From: Nannocystis exedens
GTDB lineage: Bacteria; Myxococcota_A; Polyangia; Nannocystales; Nannocystaceae
Assembly: GCF_002343915.1 (NCBI RefSeq)
Contig: NZ_NETK01000001.1
Coordinates: forward strand, 7,888,001-7,952,000
Reading direction: 5' to 3'
Length of the DNA stretch: 64,000 nucleotides
Every line of letters begins with the position of its first letter. The stretch's first letter is position 1. The notes beneath the pieces are model-generated. The model searched no databases. It worked only from the letters and a program-made list of their open reading frames with translations, and was not told the DNA's origin. The position numbers and the translations under genes were made by a program. Positions 45,015 through 53,886 of the stretch are shown piece by piece.

Positions 45015-45360
45015 GGTCGGATGCCCGGAGGGACATGCTCAGGGAAGCATGTCCTCGAGGACATGCGTGAGGACGACCCCGAGCGTCCGTCGCTCGCGCG
45101 CTGCCGGGCGAGGGCGCCCCACCGAACGTCGATGCGGGACGGCTGCGGCCCGCTCGTCCGCGGCCGTACCGCGCGCGAGCCGAGCAACCCGTGGCGGTCC
45201 ACCGCGCCGCCTGCAACGGGTCGACGCGCGACTCCAGGGGTGAGTTGCGCCGCTCGGCGATGTGCTGGCGGTGGTCGTTGCGCGCCCGGCGATGCCGGAC
45301 AGCGGCGGCGGTCGACATGACCCCCTGGACATGCCCATGGGAGCATGTCCGAAAGACAAG
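45015..45360. other. Intergenic stretch flanked by two repeat arrays
   Basis: About 346 bases between a plus-strand gene and the minus-strand broken gene. Arrays lie at both ends (45020-45067 and 45316-45361); the middle is GC-rich with no gene seen. Confidence 0.5.
45020..45067. repeat. 14-bp periodic repeat array, with a perfect palindrome
   Basis: GATG 45020, CATG 45034, CATG 45048 and CATG 45062 are in exact phase. The 18-mer CATGTCCTCGAGGACATG at 45048-45065 is a perfect palindrome and probably shows the ideal form of the unit. Confidence 0.88.
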
Positions 45361-45361
45361 T
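45316..45361. repeat. 14-bp periodic repeat array, intergenic
   Basis: CATG 45316, 45330 and 45344 are in exact 14-bp phase; CAAG at 45357 is one base short. The array ends at the stop of the broken gene. Confidence 0.82.
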
Positions 45362-46315
45362 CAGCCGAGGGCGAAGCGGCGGAGCCACCACTCGAAGGTC
45401 ACGTGGCCGTCCTCGGCCTCGGTGGAGACCGCGCCGCCGACCATGAGGTAGTCGGGGCCGAACGCCACGCCGACGGCGCTGTCGCGCTCGTTGTCCTGCG
45501 GACTGGCGAACCTCGACGACCACACCGGCGCCCCCTCGCCGTCCAGGAGGCGGACGATGGCGGACTCGTTGTCGCCGAGGTCGATGCCGACGACCGCGAT
45601 GCGGCCTCCCGGACCCGCAGCACTTTCTCGGGCCTGGGGGAGGTGCCGGCGCGATAGGGGGTGAGGTCGGTCCACACCTCGGCGAAGTCACCGGTCAAGC
45701 GGCGGACGAGCAGGCCGATCGGCTCTTCGAGGCTGCGGCCGGCGAGGACGAGGTCGCCGTCGCCGTCGACGGCGAGCGAGGACCAGGCCGGCGCGGCCGG
45801 GTCGTCGAGCTCGAGCGAGAGCAGCGCGCCCGACCCGGTGTCGAAGGCGGCCAGCATCGACCGGCGCCCCTGGTCGGTGAACACCACGCCGGGGACGAGG
45901 ATCCGGCCGCTCGCGGCCACGAGCTGTTCGGGAGTCACCGTGAGCCCCTCCGGGGTGGCCCCCTCCCACACGGGCTCGCCCGTGGCGGGGTCGAGGCGGT
46001 GGACGACGAACCGCTCCTCGTTCTCGGGGTCGCCGGTGCCGACGTAGAGTCCGTCGCCAGTGGCGCCAGGCCGGCGACGCCGAGCCCCGGGAACGGGTCC
46101 CAGTTCGCCACCTGCGTGCCGTCCGGATCGAAGGCGTGGATGCCGGTCAGCGAGTTCACCAGGAAGATCTGCCCCGCGGGGCTGACGGCGAGCTCGCCGT
46201 ACGACGTCTCGGTGCTCCACAGCTCGGTGCCGTCGGGCGCGAACGCCCTGAGGAAGCCCGGCTCGTCCACCACGCCGAAGGTGCGGTTTCCGTCAAAGCT
46301 GCCCAAATTTTTCAT
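45361..46315 (-). pseudogene. Broken beta-propeller-like gene with two frameshifts
   Basis: Three successive minus-strand frames together make one protein. MKNLGSFDGNRTFGVVDEPG (from ATG 46313-46315) runs to about 46065; then GDGLYVGTGDPENEERF runs on to about 45615; then RIAVVGIDLGDNESAIV continues to the stop at 45361. Each switch fits loss of one base, and the total length becomes a multiple of three if both are restored. There is no signal peptide, unlike the similar lipoprotein at 151-1887, so the 5' end may be missing too. Sequencing error in GC runs is the alternative to true decay. Confidence 0.75.
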
Positions 46316-46490
46316 GCTGCGACTCGCAATCTTGCGATCGCAGACGTGGCGGGGCGAGCGCTCGTGCCGCACGTCCGAGCGCGACGACCGACATAAAGTA
46401 GATCGGCCGCGCTGCAGCGGCGGCGGGTCGGACCTCGTTCGGACCTGCCGCGGCAAGGCAGGGACCCTCGCGCGAGGCGGCGCGGAGGCA

Positions 46491-46509
46491 CATGTCTGAA
46501 AGGTCAGGC
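46491..46509. repeat. 14-bp periodic repeat at the 3' end of the oxidoreductase gene
   Basis: CATGTCTGAAAGGT at 46491 is followed by CAGG at 46505, 14 bp apart, overlapping the stop codon (46504-46506) of the minus-strand gene. Confidence 0.6.
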
Positions 46510-47811
46510 GACCTTCTTGGCCGTGGGGCTGGGGCCGCTGGCGTGGCGGCGCAGCTTGTGGATCCCCGGGTTGTAGCAGACGCCCGGCATGCCCAGCATC
46601 TGCGGGACGATGCAGCGGTTGCAGCTCTCGCAGGCGGTGGCGGCGGTGTCGGACGGGCCGGCGGCGGCGAGGAAGCGGCGGGCGAGGTCGGGCTCGGCGT
46701 AGAAGGGGCGGCCGATGCCGATCATGTCGGCCTCGCCGCGCGCGAGGATCTCGGCGGCCTCGGCGGGGGTGCGGATGCCTCCGACCGCGAACACCGGCAG
46801 CTCGACGGCCGCCTTGACGGCGCGGAAGACGTCGCGGTTCCACACCGGCGCGAACGGGTACTTGCGCGCGGCCAGGAACATGCCGACGTGGACCAGGGCG
46901 GCGCGCACGCGGCTGCCGGTGGCCTCGAGCAGGCGGCGGCGCAGGCCGGGGTTGTCGAACGAGGCGCGCGGGAACTCGCCGCGGGCGATCGAGGTGTTGG
47001 GCAGGGCGTCGGCGATCACCGGGGTGAGCGCGGCGAAGCCAGCGGCCTCGGCCATGCGCGCGATCTCGACGCCCTCGCCGAGGTCGATGCCGCGGCCGAT
47101 CGGGGTCAGCTCGACCGCGGTGTACTTGAGGAGGACGGGGAAGTCGGCCCCGGCCTCGCGCGCGATGGCCTCGCGGATCTCGCGGATGAAGGTCATGCGC
47201 CCGTGGATGTCGCCGCCGTAACGATCGCGGCGGCGGTTGAAGATCGGGCTGAGAAATTGGTGCAGCAGCTTGGCGTTGCTGGCGGCCAGCTGGACGCCGT
47301 CGTAGCCGGCCTCGCGGGCCCAGGCGGCGACCAGGCCGAAGCGCTCGGTCAGCTGCTGGACCTCGCGCGTGCTGAGGACGTGGGTCTGGCTGCGGTGCAG
47401 CGCGCGCAGCCACAGCGGCAGCGGGCTCGGGGCGTACGGCGGCGAGGTGCGCACCGGCGCGAACTTGGTGTGCCAGGCCTCGAGCGCGAACAGGCCGCCG
47501 TGGCCGAGCTGGGTGACGATCTTGCCGCCCGCGTCGTGGACGGCGCGGGTCAGCGGGGCGAGGGCGAGCATGCGCTCGCGCTCGCCGATCGCCGACATGC
47601 CCGGCGAGGTGCGACCCTCGGGACAGACGATCGTGTTGCCCTGAATGATGAGTCCGACCCCGGCGGCGGCGTTCGGCACGAAGTGGCGGGCGTAGACGGC
47701 GGCGGGGTCCTCGGCGCCGCCGGCACCCTCGAGCACGGGCGCGCGATAGAGGCGGTTCTTGAGGCGGAGGGTGCCGATGTCGATGGGGTCGGTGAGGCGG
47801 ACGGTGGGCAT
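46504..47811 (-). CDS. Old Yellow Enzyme-family NADH:flavin oxidoreductase with Fe-S cysteines
   Basis: A 435-residue protein. OYE barrel features: LKNRLYRAPV near the start, IVTQLGHGG, the substrate-binding strand GYDGVQLAASNAKLLHQFLSP with RRDRYGGD, and the FMN phosphate loop VFAVGGIRTPAEAAEIL with ADMIGIGRPFYAEPD. CESCNRCIVPQMLGMPGVC gives a CxxCxxC(11)C pattern like the 4Fe-4S site of 2,4-dienoyl-CoA reductase. It likely reduces an activated C=C bond. It follows the TetR gene by 4 bases and is probably repressed by it. Confidence 0.9.
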   Translation of the reverse strand: MPTVRLTDPIDIGTLRLKNRLYRAPVLEGAGGAEDPAAVYARHFVPNAAAGVGLIIQGNTIVCPEGRTSPGMSAIGERERMLALAPLTRAVHDAGGKIVTQLGHGGLFALEAWHTKFAPVRTSPPYAPSPLPLWLRALHRSQTHVLSTREVQQLTERFGLVAAWAREAGYDGVQLAASNAKLLHQFLSPIFNRRRDRYGGDIHGRMTFIREIREAIAREAGADFPVLLKYTAVELTPIGRGIDLGEGVEIARMAEAAGFAALTPVIADALPNTSIARGEFPRASFDNPGLRRRLLEATGSRVRAALVHVGMFLAARKYPFAPVWNRDVFRAVKAAVELPVFAVGGIRTPAEAAEILARGEADMIGIGRPFYAEPDLARRFLAAAGPSDTAATACESCNRCIVPQMLGMPGVCYNPGIHKLRRHASGPSPTAKKVA

Positions 47812-47815
47812 AAAA

Positions 47816-48493
47816 TTAGACCGTTTCCGGGAGCAGCTGGGCCAGAGTGATTTCCACGAGGGCCTCGATGTGCCGGCGCCGCCGCTTGAGCGCGGCCGGC
47901 GACAGCACGTCGCGGCGGAACAGGTCGTTGAGCAGCGGCTCGTAGAGGAAGGGGGCGATGATGGCCCCGAACACCGAGACGATGACCTCTTCGAGGCTGC
48001 CGAGTGTGCCAGCGACCCGCCGGCCGACGAACGGCTTCAGCGTGTCGACCAGCGGGTGCAGATATTCGTGGGCGACGCGGCGCAGGTGCGGGTCGTTGTT
48101 GAGGAGCGCGCGCTGGATCAGCCGCGGGAAGTCGCGCTCCTGCGCGAGGTGGTCGAGGTAGGCGCCGATGACCCGATGAATCCGCTCGCGCGGGGCCCCG
48201 GCCTGGTGAAACGCGGCGAGCAGCCGGGTCCGCAGGCCGCTCATCGCCTCGTCGATCACCTTGCGATAGAGGCCCTCTTTGCTGCCGAAGTGATAGCGGA
48301 CGAGCGCCGGGTTGACGCCGGCGGCGCGCGCGATGTCCCGCACCGAGGCGGCCGCGTAGCCGCCGCGCGAGAACGCCGAGCGCGCCGCGGCGAGGAGCGC
48401 CTGCGCGGTCCGATCGCCCCGCTCCTCGCGGCCGTCTGGGGTGGTTTTCGCCTCGCCCGAGCTCGTCACGCGCACGCCAGATAATTTGCACAC
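47816..48493 (-). CDS. TetR-family transcriptional regulator
   Basis: A 225-residue protein. The N-terminal helix-turn-helix (ALLAAARSAFSRGGYAAASV, then IARAAGVNPALVRYHFGSKE) is typical; the ligand domain is diverse. ATG 48491-48493 sits inside the palindrome ACACATGTGT, so a start at GTG 48467-48469 is an alternative that would leave both operators upstream. It heads a two-gene operon with the Old Yellow Enzyme gene and faces a divergent lipoprotein gene. Autorepression through the palindromes next to it is likely. Confidence 0.9.
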   Translation of the reverse strand: MCKLSGVRVTSSGEAKTTPDGREERGDRTAQALLAAARSAFSRGGYAAASVRDIARAAGVNPALVRYHFGSKEGLYRKVIDEAMSGLRTRLLAAFHQAGAPRERIHRVIGAYLDHLAQERDFPRLIQRALLNNDPHLRRVAHEYLHPLVDTLKPFVGRRVAGTLGSLEEVIVSVFGAIIAPFLYEPLLNDLFRRDVLSPAALKRRRRHIEALVEITLAQLLPETV

Positions 48494-48502
48494 ATGTGTA
48501 AG
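48488..48502. promoter_or_regulatory. Second, imperfect operator-like palindrome
   Basis: ACACATGTGT (48490-48499) within TTTGCACACATGTGTAAGC resembles the neighbouring perfect palindrome in its left half. The centres of the two are 31 bp apart, about three helical turns, which would place two repressor dimers on one face. Confidence 0.55.
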
Positions 48503-48515
48503 CAGGTCCAGTGGA

Positions 48516-48535
48516 ATTTGTACGCGCGTACAAAT
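48516..48535. promoter_or_regulatory. Perfect 20-bp palindrome, probable TetR operator
   Basis: ATTTGTACGCGCGTACAAAT is a perfect 20-bp palindrome in the short divergent region between the TetR gene and the IgGFc-domain lipoprotein gene, 27 bases before the latter's ATG. Such sites next to a tetR gene are the usual operator. Its AT-rich arms stand out in this GC-rich DNA and could overlap both promoters. Confidence 0.82.
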
Positions 48536-48561
48536 GCAAAGGGCGTGATACAGTGGCCGCT

Positions 48562-50475
48562 ATGCTGCGGTCTGGGCTGATTCTCGTGGGAGTGGGTGCG
48601 GTGGTGTCGGGGTGCGGCTCGTCCGAGGGGATGATGACCTCGGCGACCACGAGCGGCGTGACGACGGTCGACCTGACGGCGACGACCACGGACACGGGCA
48701 CGGGCACGGGCACGAGCGAGGCGCCGCCGACGACGTCCGAGGCCGGGTCCGAGACGGTCACGACGATGGGGATGACCGGGACGAGCGCGCCGACGTCGAC
48801 GACGACCGAGGGCTCGACCGAGAGCACGACGACGATGGGCGTCGAGACGATGTCGGGCGGCGAGACGGCGACCGACAGCGAGAGCGGAACCGAGCCGCCG
48901 CCGCCGTGCATGCAGGGCGAGGTCGTGTGCGAGGGCGGCGAGGCCAAGGTGTGCGACGGGATGGGCGGGTTCGAGAGCAGCGAGCCGTGCGAGGCGGCCT
49001 GCGAACCCGGCGTCGGCTGTCTCCACTGCGTGCCCGACGCGCCGTACTGCGAGGGCGACGTGGCCATGAAGTGCGCCCCGGACGGCATGTCCGGCGAGGT
49101 GGTCGAGGACTGCGACGAGCTGCAGGGGATCTCCTGCAACCCGGACATCGGGCTGTGCGACGGCGCCTGCGTCATCGAGAACCTGCAGCTCAACTACATC
49201 GGTTGTGACTACTACCCGACCATCACGCTACAGCACGACTCGTACAACAGCGGTACGAAGGTGTTCGCGGCGGTGGTCGCCAACACCGCCGACGCGCCCG
49301 CGGCGATCACGATCACCCGCGGGGCGATGCTGATCAAGGAGGAGACGGTCGCGGCCAAGAGCGTCAAGGCGATCACGCTGCCGTGGATCCCGGCGCTGAC
49401 GAAGGGGCTCGGCCCCTCGGCCGTGGTCGCGGAAGGGGCCTACCGCCTGCGCAGCGACCGCCCGGTCACGGTCTACCAGTACAATCTTCTTTATGCGTCG
49501 GCCTCCAACGACGCGTCGCTGCTGCTGCCGGTCAACGCGTGGACCGGCGACTATGTGGTCGCCTCGTACCCGCACTTCCCCCAGCTCGACTACCCCGGCT
49601 TCTACGCCGTGACCGCGCGCGAGGACGGGACCACGGTGACGCTGGCGCCGTCGACGACGGGCAACAAGGTGCAGGCGGGCGGCGGGGTCGCGGCCGACGG
49701 CACGGGCGTGGTCGTGCTCGACGCCGGCGACGTGCTGCAGGTCGCCAGCGCCCCGGGCGGCGACCTCACCGGCACCGGGATCAGCGCCGACAAGCCGGTC
49801 CAGGTCATCGCCGGGCACAAGTGCACCAACGTGCCGACGAACGTCGAAGCCTGCGATCACCTCGAGGAGGCGATGTTCCCGTACGAGGCGCTGGCGACGG
49901 AGTACATCGTCGTGCCGCCCGGACAGTCGCCCAACGGGACGCCCGACCACGGCCAGGTCGTGCGGTTTATCGCGGCCGAGCCGAACACGACGCTGACCTT
50001 CGTGCCCGACCAGGGGGTGCCCAAGGTCCTCGCCAAGGCCGGCGACTTCGTCGAGCTGGTCTCGACGACCGCCCGCTTCAAGGTCTCGGCCGACAAGCGG
50101 TTCATGGTCGCGCAGTACATGGTCGGCCAGGGCGGCGGCTTCGGCGAGGCCGACCCGTCGATGCTGCTGGCCACCGCCACCGAGCAGTACCGCAAGGACT
50201 ACCTGTTCCACGCCCCGCCGACCTGGGAGAGCAACTTCGTCGACATCATCCTCAAGAACGGCACGACCGTGTCGGTCGACGGCCAGCCGGTGCTCGCGCC
50301 GGTGCAGATCGGGATGACCGGCTACTCGCTGGCCCGCGTGAAGCTGGACGCCGGGCCGCTCGGCGACGGCAACCACACCATCCTCGGCAGCGACCGCGTC
50401 GGCATCGGCGTCTACGGCCTGCAGGACTTCGGCAGCTACTGGGTGGTCGGCGGCCTCGACCTCGACCACCTGTAG
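48562..50475 (+). CDS. Lipoprotein with IgGFc-binding-type domain (copy 2)
   Basis: A 637-residue protein from ATG 48562 (GTG 48553 possible), lipobox AVVSGC (Cys 18). It has the same layout as the gene at 8046-9959: a Thr-rich 'TTG' linker, a Cys-rich block (CMQGEVVCEGGEAKVCDG, then CEPGVGCLHCVPDAPYC), then the IgGFc-binding-like domain. That domain contains NYIGCDYYPTITLQ, GAYRLRSDRPVTVYQYNLL, SNDASLLLPVNAW and CTNVPTNVEACDHLEEAMFP. It is a surface protein, likely adhesive. The operator palindromes directly upstream suggest control by the divergent TetR protein. Confidence 0.87.
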   Translation: MLRSGLILVGVGAVVSGCGSSEGMMTSATTSGVTTVDLTATTTDTGTGTGTSEAPPTTSEAGSETVTTMGMTGTSAPTSTTTEGSTESTTTMGVETMSGGETATDSESGTEPPPPCMQGEVVCEGGEAKVCDGMGGFESSEPCEAACEPGVGCLHCVPDAPYCEGDVAMKCAPDGMSGEVVEDCDELQGISCNPDIGLCDGACVIENLQLNYIGCDYYPTITLQHDSYNSGTKVFAAVVANTADAPAAITITRGAMLIKEETVAAKSVKAITLPWIPALTKGLGPSAVVAEGAYRLRSDRPVTVYQYNLLYASASNDASLLLPVNAWTGDYVVASYPHFPQLDYPGFYAVTAREDGTTVTLAPSTTGNKVQAGGGVAADGTGVVVLDAGDVLQVASAPGGDLTGTGISADKPVQVIAGHKCTNVPTNVEACDHLEEAMFPYEALATEYIVVPPGQSPNGTPDHGQVVRFIAAEPNTTLTFVPDQGVPKVLAKAGDFVELVSTTARFKVSADKRFMVAQYMVGQGGGFGEADPSMLLATATEQYRKDYLFHAPPTWESNFVDIILKNGTTVSVDGQPVLAPVQIGMTGYSLARVKLDAGPLGDGNHTILGSDRVGIGVYGLQDFGSYWVVGGLDLDHL

Positions 50476-51294
50476 AAGCTCGCTCGGAAAGTTTGGCCAG
50501 CGTTCGCGACTGTCGTCGACGAGGTCGCCCCGTCGCGAACAATTCGGCGCCGGAAATTTTCGCCGTGACTTGACGAAGTGCTGGAGGTGATCGATGCTCT
50601 GAAGGCGCGGTCGCCCTTCGGCGCGCGCACCGATCGTCGGCGCTCCCGCGGAGCGAACGGCGAGAGGGACGGAGCGAGAGGCACGGAACGAACTCGAAGC
50701 TCGCAAAGCTCGAAGCAGATTCGAAGGCGGTTCGAGGAGTCGGAGGAGATTCGAAGGAGATTCGAAGGGAGTCGCGGAAGCAGGACGCAGAAGCTCGCGC
50801 AGGACGTCGGAAGCAGCGTCGGTCACGGTCCCCGGTCCATCCCTTTGCGGACGCGCGGACGAGACGATGCGAATCAGCCAGTGACTCCCAATGGGAGCGA
50901 CCCCATCGAGGGCCCATCGGCACGGCGCCGGATCGCCGCGCTGTTCGCGGCGCCGGGTCCGATGCGGGAGAGATCTGCTCGATTCGCTGCCACGTTGTGA
51001 TCTGCGGTCTCTGCGCCAGAGAGCCCAGGTCGGCCCGCGTGAGCGCCGCAAGCGCCCAAAAGCTGTTTCTGCTCGGCATAGCGGCCGCTCCACGGGCCGG
51101 CAAAGTGCTTGACGGGGATCCTGAACGGATGTAGCTACCCAGCAAGTGTTCAGTGCAACGCTTCCTGGGCAACGATGCTAGAGCACTCTTCAGGCTTTCC
51201 CCGCGCGCGCTCCCTCCTTCAGACAGAGGCACGTTCGAGCGGTCTAGAACGTACCTCAACCGCCGCGGGGGAGCCTGATGTTTTATCGAATGGG
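50476..51294. other. Gene-poor stretch upstream of the mrfAB pair
   Basis: About 820 bases without a recognisable gene. At about 50705-50770 the motif ATTCGAAGG(A/C) recurs several times (AGATTCGAAGG, GGTTCGAGGAG, AGATTCGAAGG, AGATTCGAAGG), a short degenerate repeat. At 51110-51280 the GC content is visibly lower. The 14-bp repeat family is absent here. Confidence 0.5.
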
Positions 51295-53886
51295 TTGGAT
51301 GGCGCCCGGCTGAACGCGATTCGCGAGCAGCTCTGCGAGGGTCGCCACGCCGACGTCGTGGCCCAGCACGAGGTCGCCGCGCGCGCCGGTAGCTACGCCG
51401 ATTGGCCCGCGGGCCTCGATGACCGGCTGCTCTCCGCGTTGGCGAAGCGGGGCGTGACGCGGCCGTACACGCACCAGGCCGAGGCCATCGCGGCGTGTCG
51501 CGGCGGGCAGGACGTCGTGCTGGCGACCTCGACCGCGTCCGGCAAGTCGCTGTGCTTCCACGCGCCGATCGTCCAGGCGGCGCTCGACGACCCGCGCGCG
51601 CGAGCGCTGCTGCTGTTCCCGACCAAGGCGCTGGCGCGCGACCAGGTCCGGAGCCTGCGCGCGCTGGCGGCCGAGGTGGGGCCGGGGCTCATCGGCGCCG
51701 GCGCCTACGACGGTGACACACCGCCGGAAGAGCGCAAGGCGGCCCGCACCCGGGCGCACGTGGTGGCGACCAACCCGGACATGCTGCACCGCGGGATCTT
51801 GCCGCACCACGAGCGCTGGGCGCCGCTCCTGGCCGAGCTGCGCTACGTCGTGCTCGACGAGCTGCACATGTACCGCGGGGTGTTCGGCAGCCACGTGGCC
51901 AACGTGCTGCGCCGGCTGTGGCGCGTGTGCGCGTACCACGGGGCGCGGCCGACCGTCATCTGCTGCTCGGCGACGATCCACAACCCGCGCGAGCTGGCGG
52001 CCGCGGTCACCGGCCGGCCCGACTTCGTGCTGGTCGACCGCGACGGGGCGCCGACCGGGCCGCGCACGTTCGTGGTCCTGAACCCCAAGGTCGTCGACCC
52101 GGCGACCGGCGTGCGCCGCGACTACCTCAAGGTCACGCGCGCGGTCACGTCGGTGTTCCGCGAGGCGGGCGTGGCGACGCTGGCGTTCTGCCGCACCCGC
52201 AAGGCGGTCGAGCTGCTGACCCGCTACCTGCGCGAGGACGAGGCCGGGGTGACGCCCGGCGAGGCGGTCGGCATGGACGCGGCGGCGCAGGCCCGCGCCG
52301 AGCTGGCGAAGAAGAAGATCCGCGGCTACCGCGGCGGCTACCTGCCCGAGCGCCGGCGCGAGGTCGAACAGGCGCTGCAGGACGGCGAGGCCCAGGTAGT
52401 GGCGACGACCCACGCGCTCGAGCTGGGGATGGACATCGGCGGGCTCGACGCGGTGGTGCTGGCCGGTTATCCCGGGACGCGGGCGGCGACGCTGCAGCGC
52501 TCGGGTCGCGCCGGCCGGCGGCTGTCGCCGTCGCTGACGGCGCTGGTGCTGTCGTCCGACCCGCTCGACCAGTTCATCGCGGCGACGCCGGGGTTCCTGT
52601 TCGACGAGCCGCCCGAGCGGGCGCAGGTCGACCCCGACAACCCGGAGATCCTGATCCCGCACCTGCGCTGCGCGGCCTACGAGCTGCCGATCGTGCTGCC
52701 GCCCGGCGAGGCGCCGGAGACGATGGTGTACCCGGGCATCGCGGCGGGGGAGATCGGGCCGGCGCTGGCGTACCTGGCCGAGCGCGGGGCGCTGCACGGC
52801 GAGCGCGGGGCCGACGGCGCGGCGCGCTACTTCACGATCGGCGACGCGTTCCCGGCCGACAAGGTCGACCTCCGCGGCGGGCTCGAGGAGAACTTCACCG
52901 TGCTCGAGGTGGCCCCCGGGCTGGCGAGCGACGGACGGATCCTCGCCGAGGTCGACTTCGAGGACGGGCCGCTCTACCTCCACCCGGGCGCGATCTACTC
53001 GGTCGAGGGGACGACCTACGAGGTGCTGCGCCTCGACTGGCAGCCGCGCAAGGCGTACGTCCGCGAGGTCAAGGCGACCTACTACACCGAGGCGATCTCG
53101 CAGGTGAAGGTCCGCCTGGTCGAACCGATCGCGTCGGACCCGCCGCGCGGCCGCGGGCTCGGCTACGCGCACCTGGTCCGCACGGTGCCGGGCTTCAAGA
53201 AGCTGCGCTTTCGCACCCACGAGAACGTCGGCGCGGGCCCGGTCCACCTGCCCGACCTCGAGCTGCACACGCTGGCGGTCCACTTCACGTTCGGCGAGTG
53301 GGCGCTGTCGCTGGTGCCCGACCCGGGCCGGCGCGCGGCCGCGGCGCTGGCGATCGGCCACGCGGTCCACCACTGCGCGGCGATGCTGCTGATGTGCGAC
53401 GTCCACGACCTCGGCCACGCGGTGGTCGCGGGGACGGCCGAGACCGGCTCGTGGGCGCCGGTGATCGCGGGGCGCGGCGGCCGGGTGTCGACCGATGCGG
53501 TGATGCAGGCCGGGGCGTCGCCGTGCCTGCTGCTCTACGACAACCTGCCGGGCGGGGCCGGGCTGGCGTCGCAGGCGTACGCGCTCGGCGCGGAGCTGTT
53601 CGAGCGGGTGATCACGGCGGTGTCGGGCTGCAAGTGCGCGCGGGGCTGCCCGACCTGCCTCGGGGTGCAGGGCGCGGGCGAGCCGCTCGGGAGCCACGGC
53701 GGGGAGGTGCGCGCGACGCCGGCGGAGTCGCCGGGGCTCCGCGGGCTGGCGAGCCGGATCGCGGCGATGCAGTCGCTGCCGGGGGCGAATCACGTGACGC
53801 GGCCGCCGCAGCCGCGCGAGAGCCTCCGCGCCGACGCGATGGCGCTGTTGATGGGGCTGCGCGAGCGCCTGCGAGGCGCCGCGTGA
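51295..53886 (+). CDS. mrfA: MrfA-like DEXH DNA repair helicase (YprA type)
   Basis: About 863 residues from TTG 51295. Homology begins near ARLNAIREQL, so the longer frame back to 51109 is not credible; GTG 51358 is an alternative. Motifs: Walker A ATSTASGKSLCF (about 78-89), DELH (about 188), CCSATIHNP, THALELGMDIGG and QRSGRAGRR. The C-terminal DUF1998 zinc cluster reads CKCARGCPTC (about 780-789). In Bacillus subtilis MrfA works with MrfB in UvrABC-independent repair of mitomycin C damage. Here the exonuclease partner follows directly with a GTGA overlap. Confidence 0.9.
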   Translation: MDGARLNAIREQLCEGRHADVVAQHEVAARAGSYADWPAGLDDRLLSALAKRGVTRPYTHQAEAIAACRGGQDVVLATSTASGKSLCFHAPIVQAALDDPRARALLLFPTKALARDQVRSLRALAAEVGPGLIGAGAYDGDTPPEERKAARTRAHVVATNPDMLHRGILPHHERWAPLLAELRYVVLDELHMYRGVFGSHVANVLRRLWRVCAYHGARPTVICCSATIHNPRELAAAVTGRPDFVLVDRDGAPTGPRTFVVLNPKVVDPATGVRRDYLKVTRAVTSVFREAGVATLAFCRTRKAVELLTRYLREDEAGVTPGEAVGMDAAAQARAELAKKKIRGYRGGYLPERRREVEQALQDGEAQVVATTHALELGMDIGGLDAVVLAGYPGTRAATLQRSGRAGRRLSPSLTALVLSSDPLDQFIAATPGFLFDEPPERAQVDPDNPEILIPHLRCAAYELPIVLPPGEAPETMVYPGIAAGEIGPALAYLAERGALHGERGADGAARYFTIGDAFPADKVDLRGGLEENFTVLEVAPGLASDGRILAEVDFEDGPLYLHPGAIYSVEGTTYEVLRLDWQPRKAYVREVKATYYTEAISQVKVRLVEPIASDPPRGRGLGYAHLVRTVPGFKKLRFRTHENVGAGPVHLPDLELHTLAVHFTFGEWALSLVPDPGRRAAAALAIGHAVHHCAAMLLMCDVHDLGHAVVAGTAETGSWAPVIAGRGGRVSTDAVMQAGASPCLLLYDNLPGGAGLASQAYALGAELFERVITAVSGCKCARGCPTCLGVQGAGEPLGSHGGEVRATPAESPGLRGLASRIAAMQSLPGANHVTRPPQPRESLRADAMALLMGLRERLRGAA

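Noticed and set aside
51109..51294. N-terminal extension of mrfA to ATG 51109
   Set aside because: The extension lacks protein-like character and lies in lower-GC DNA; family similarity begins only after about 51298.
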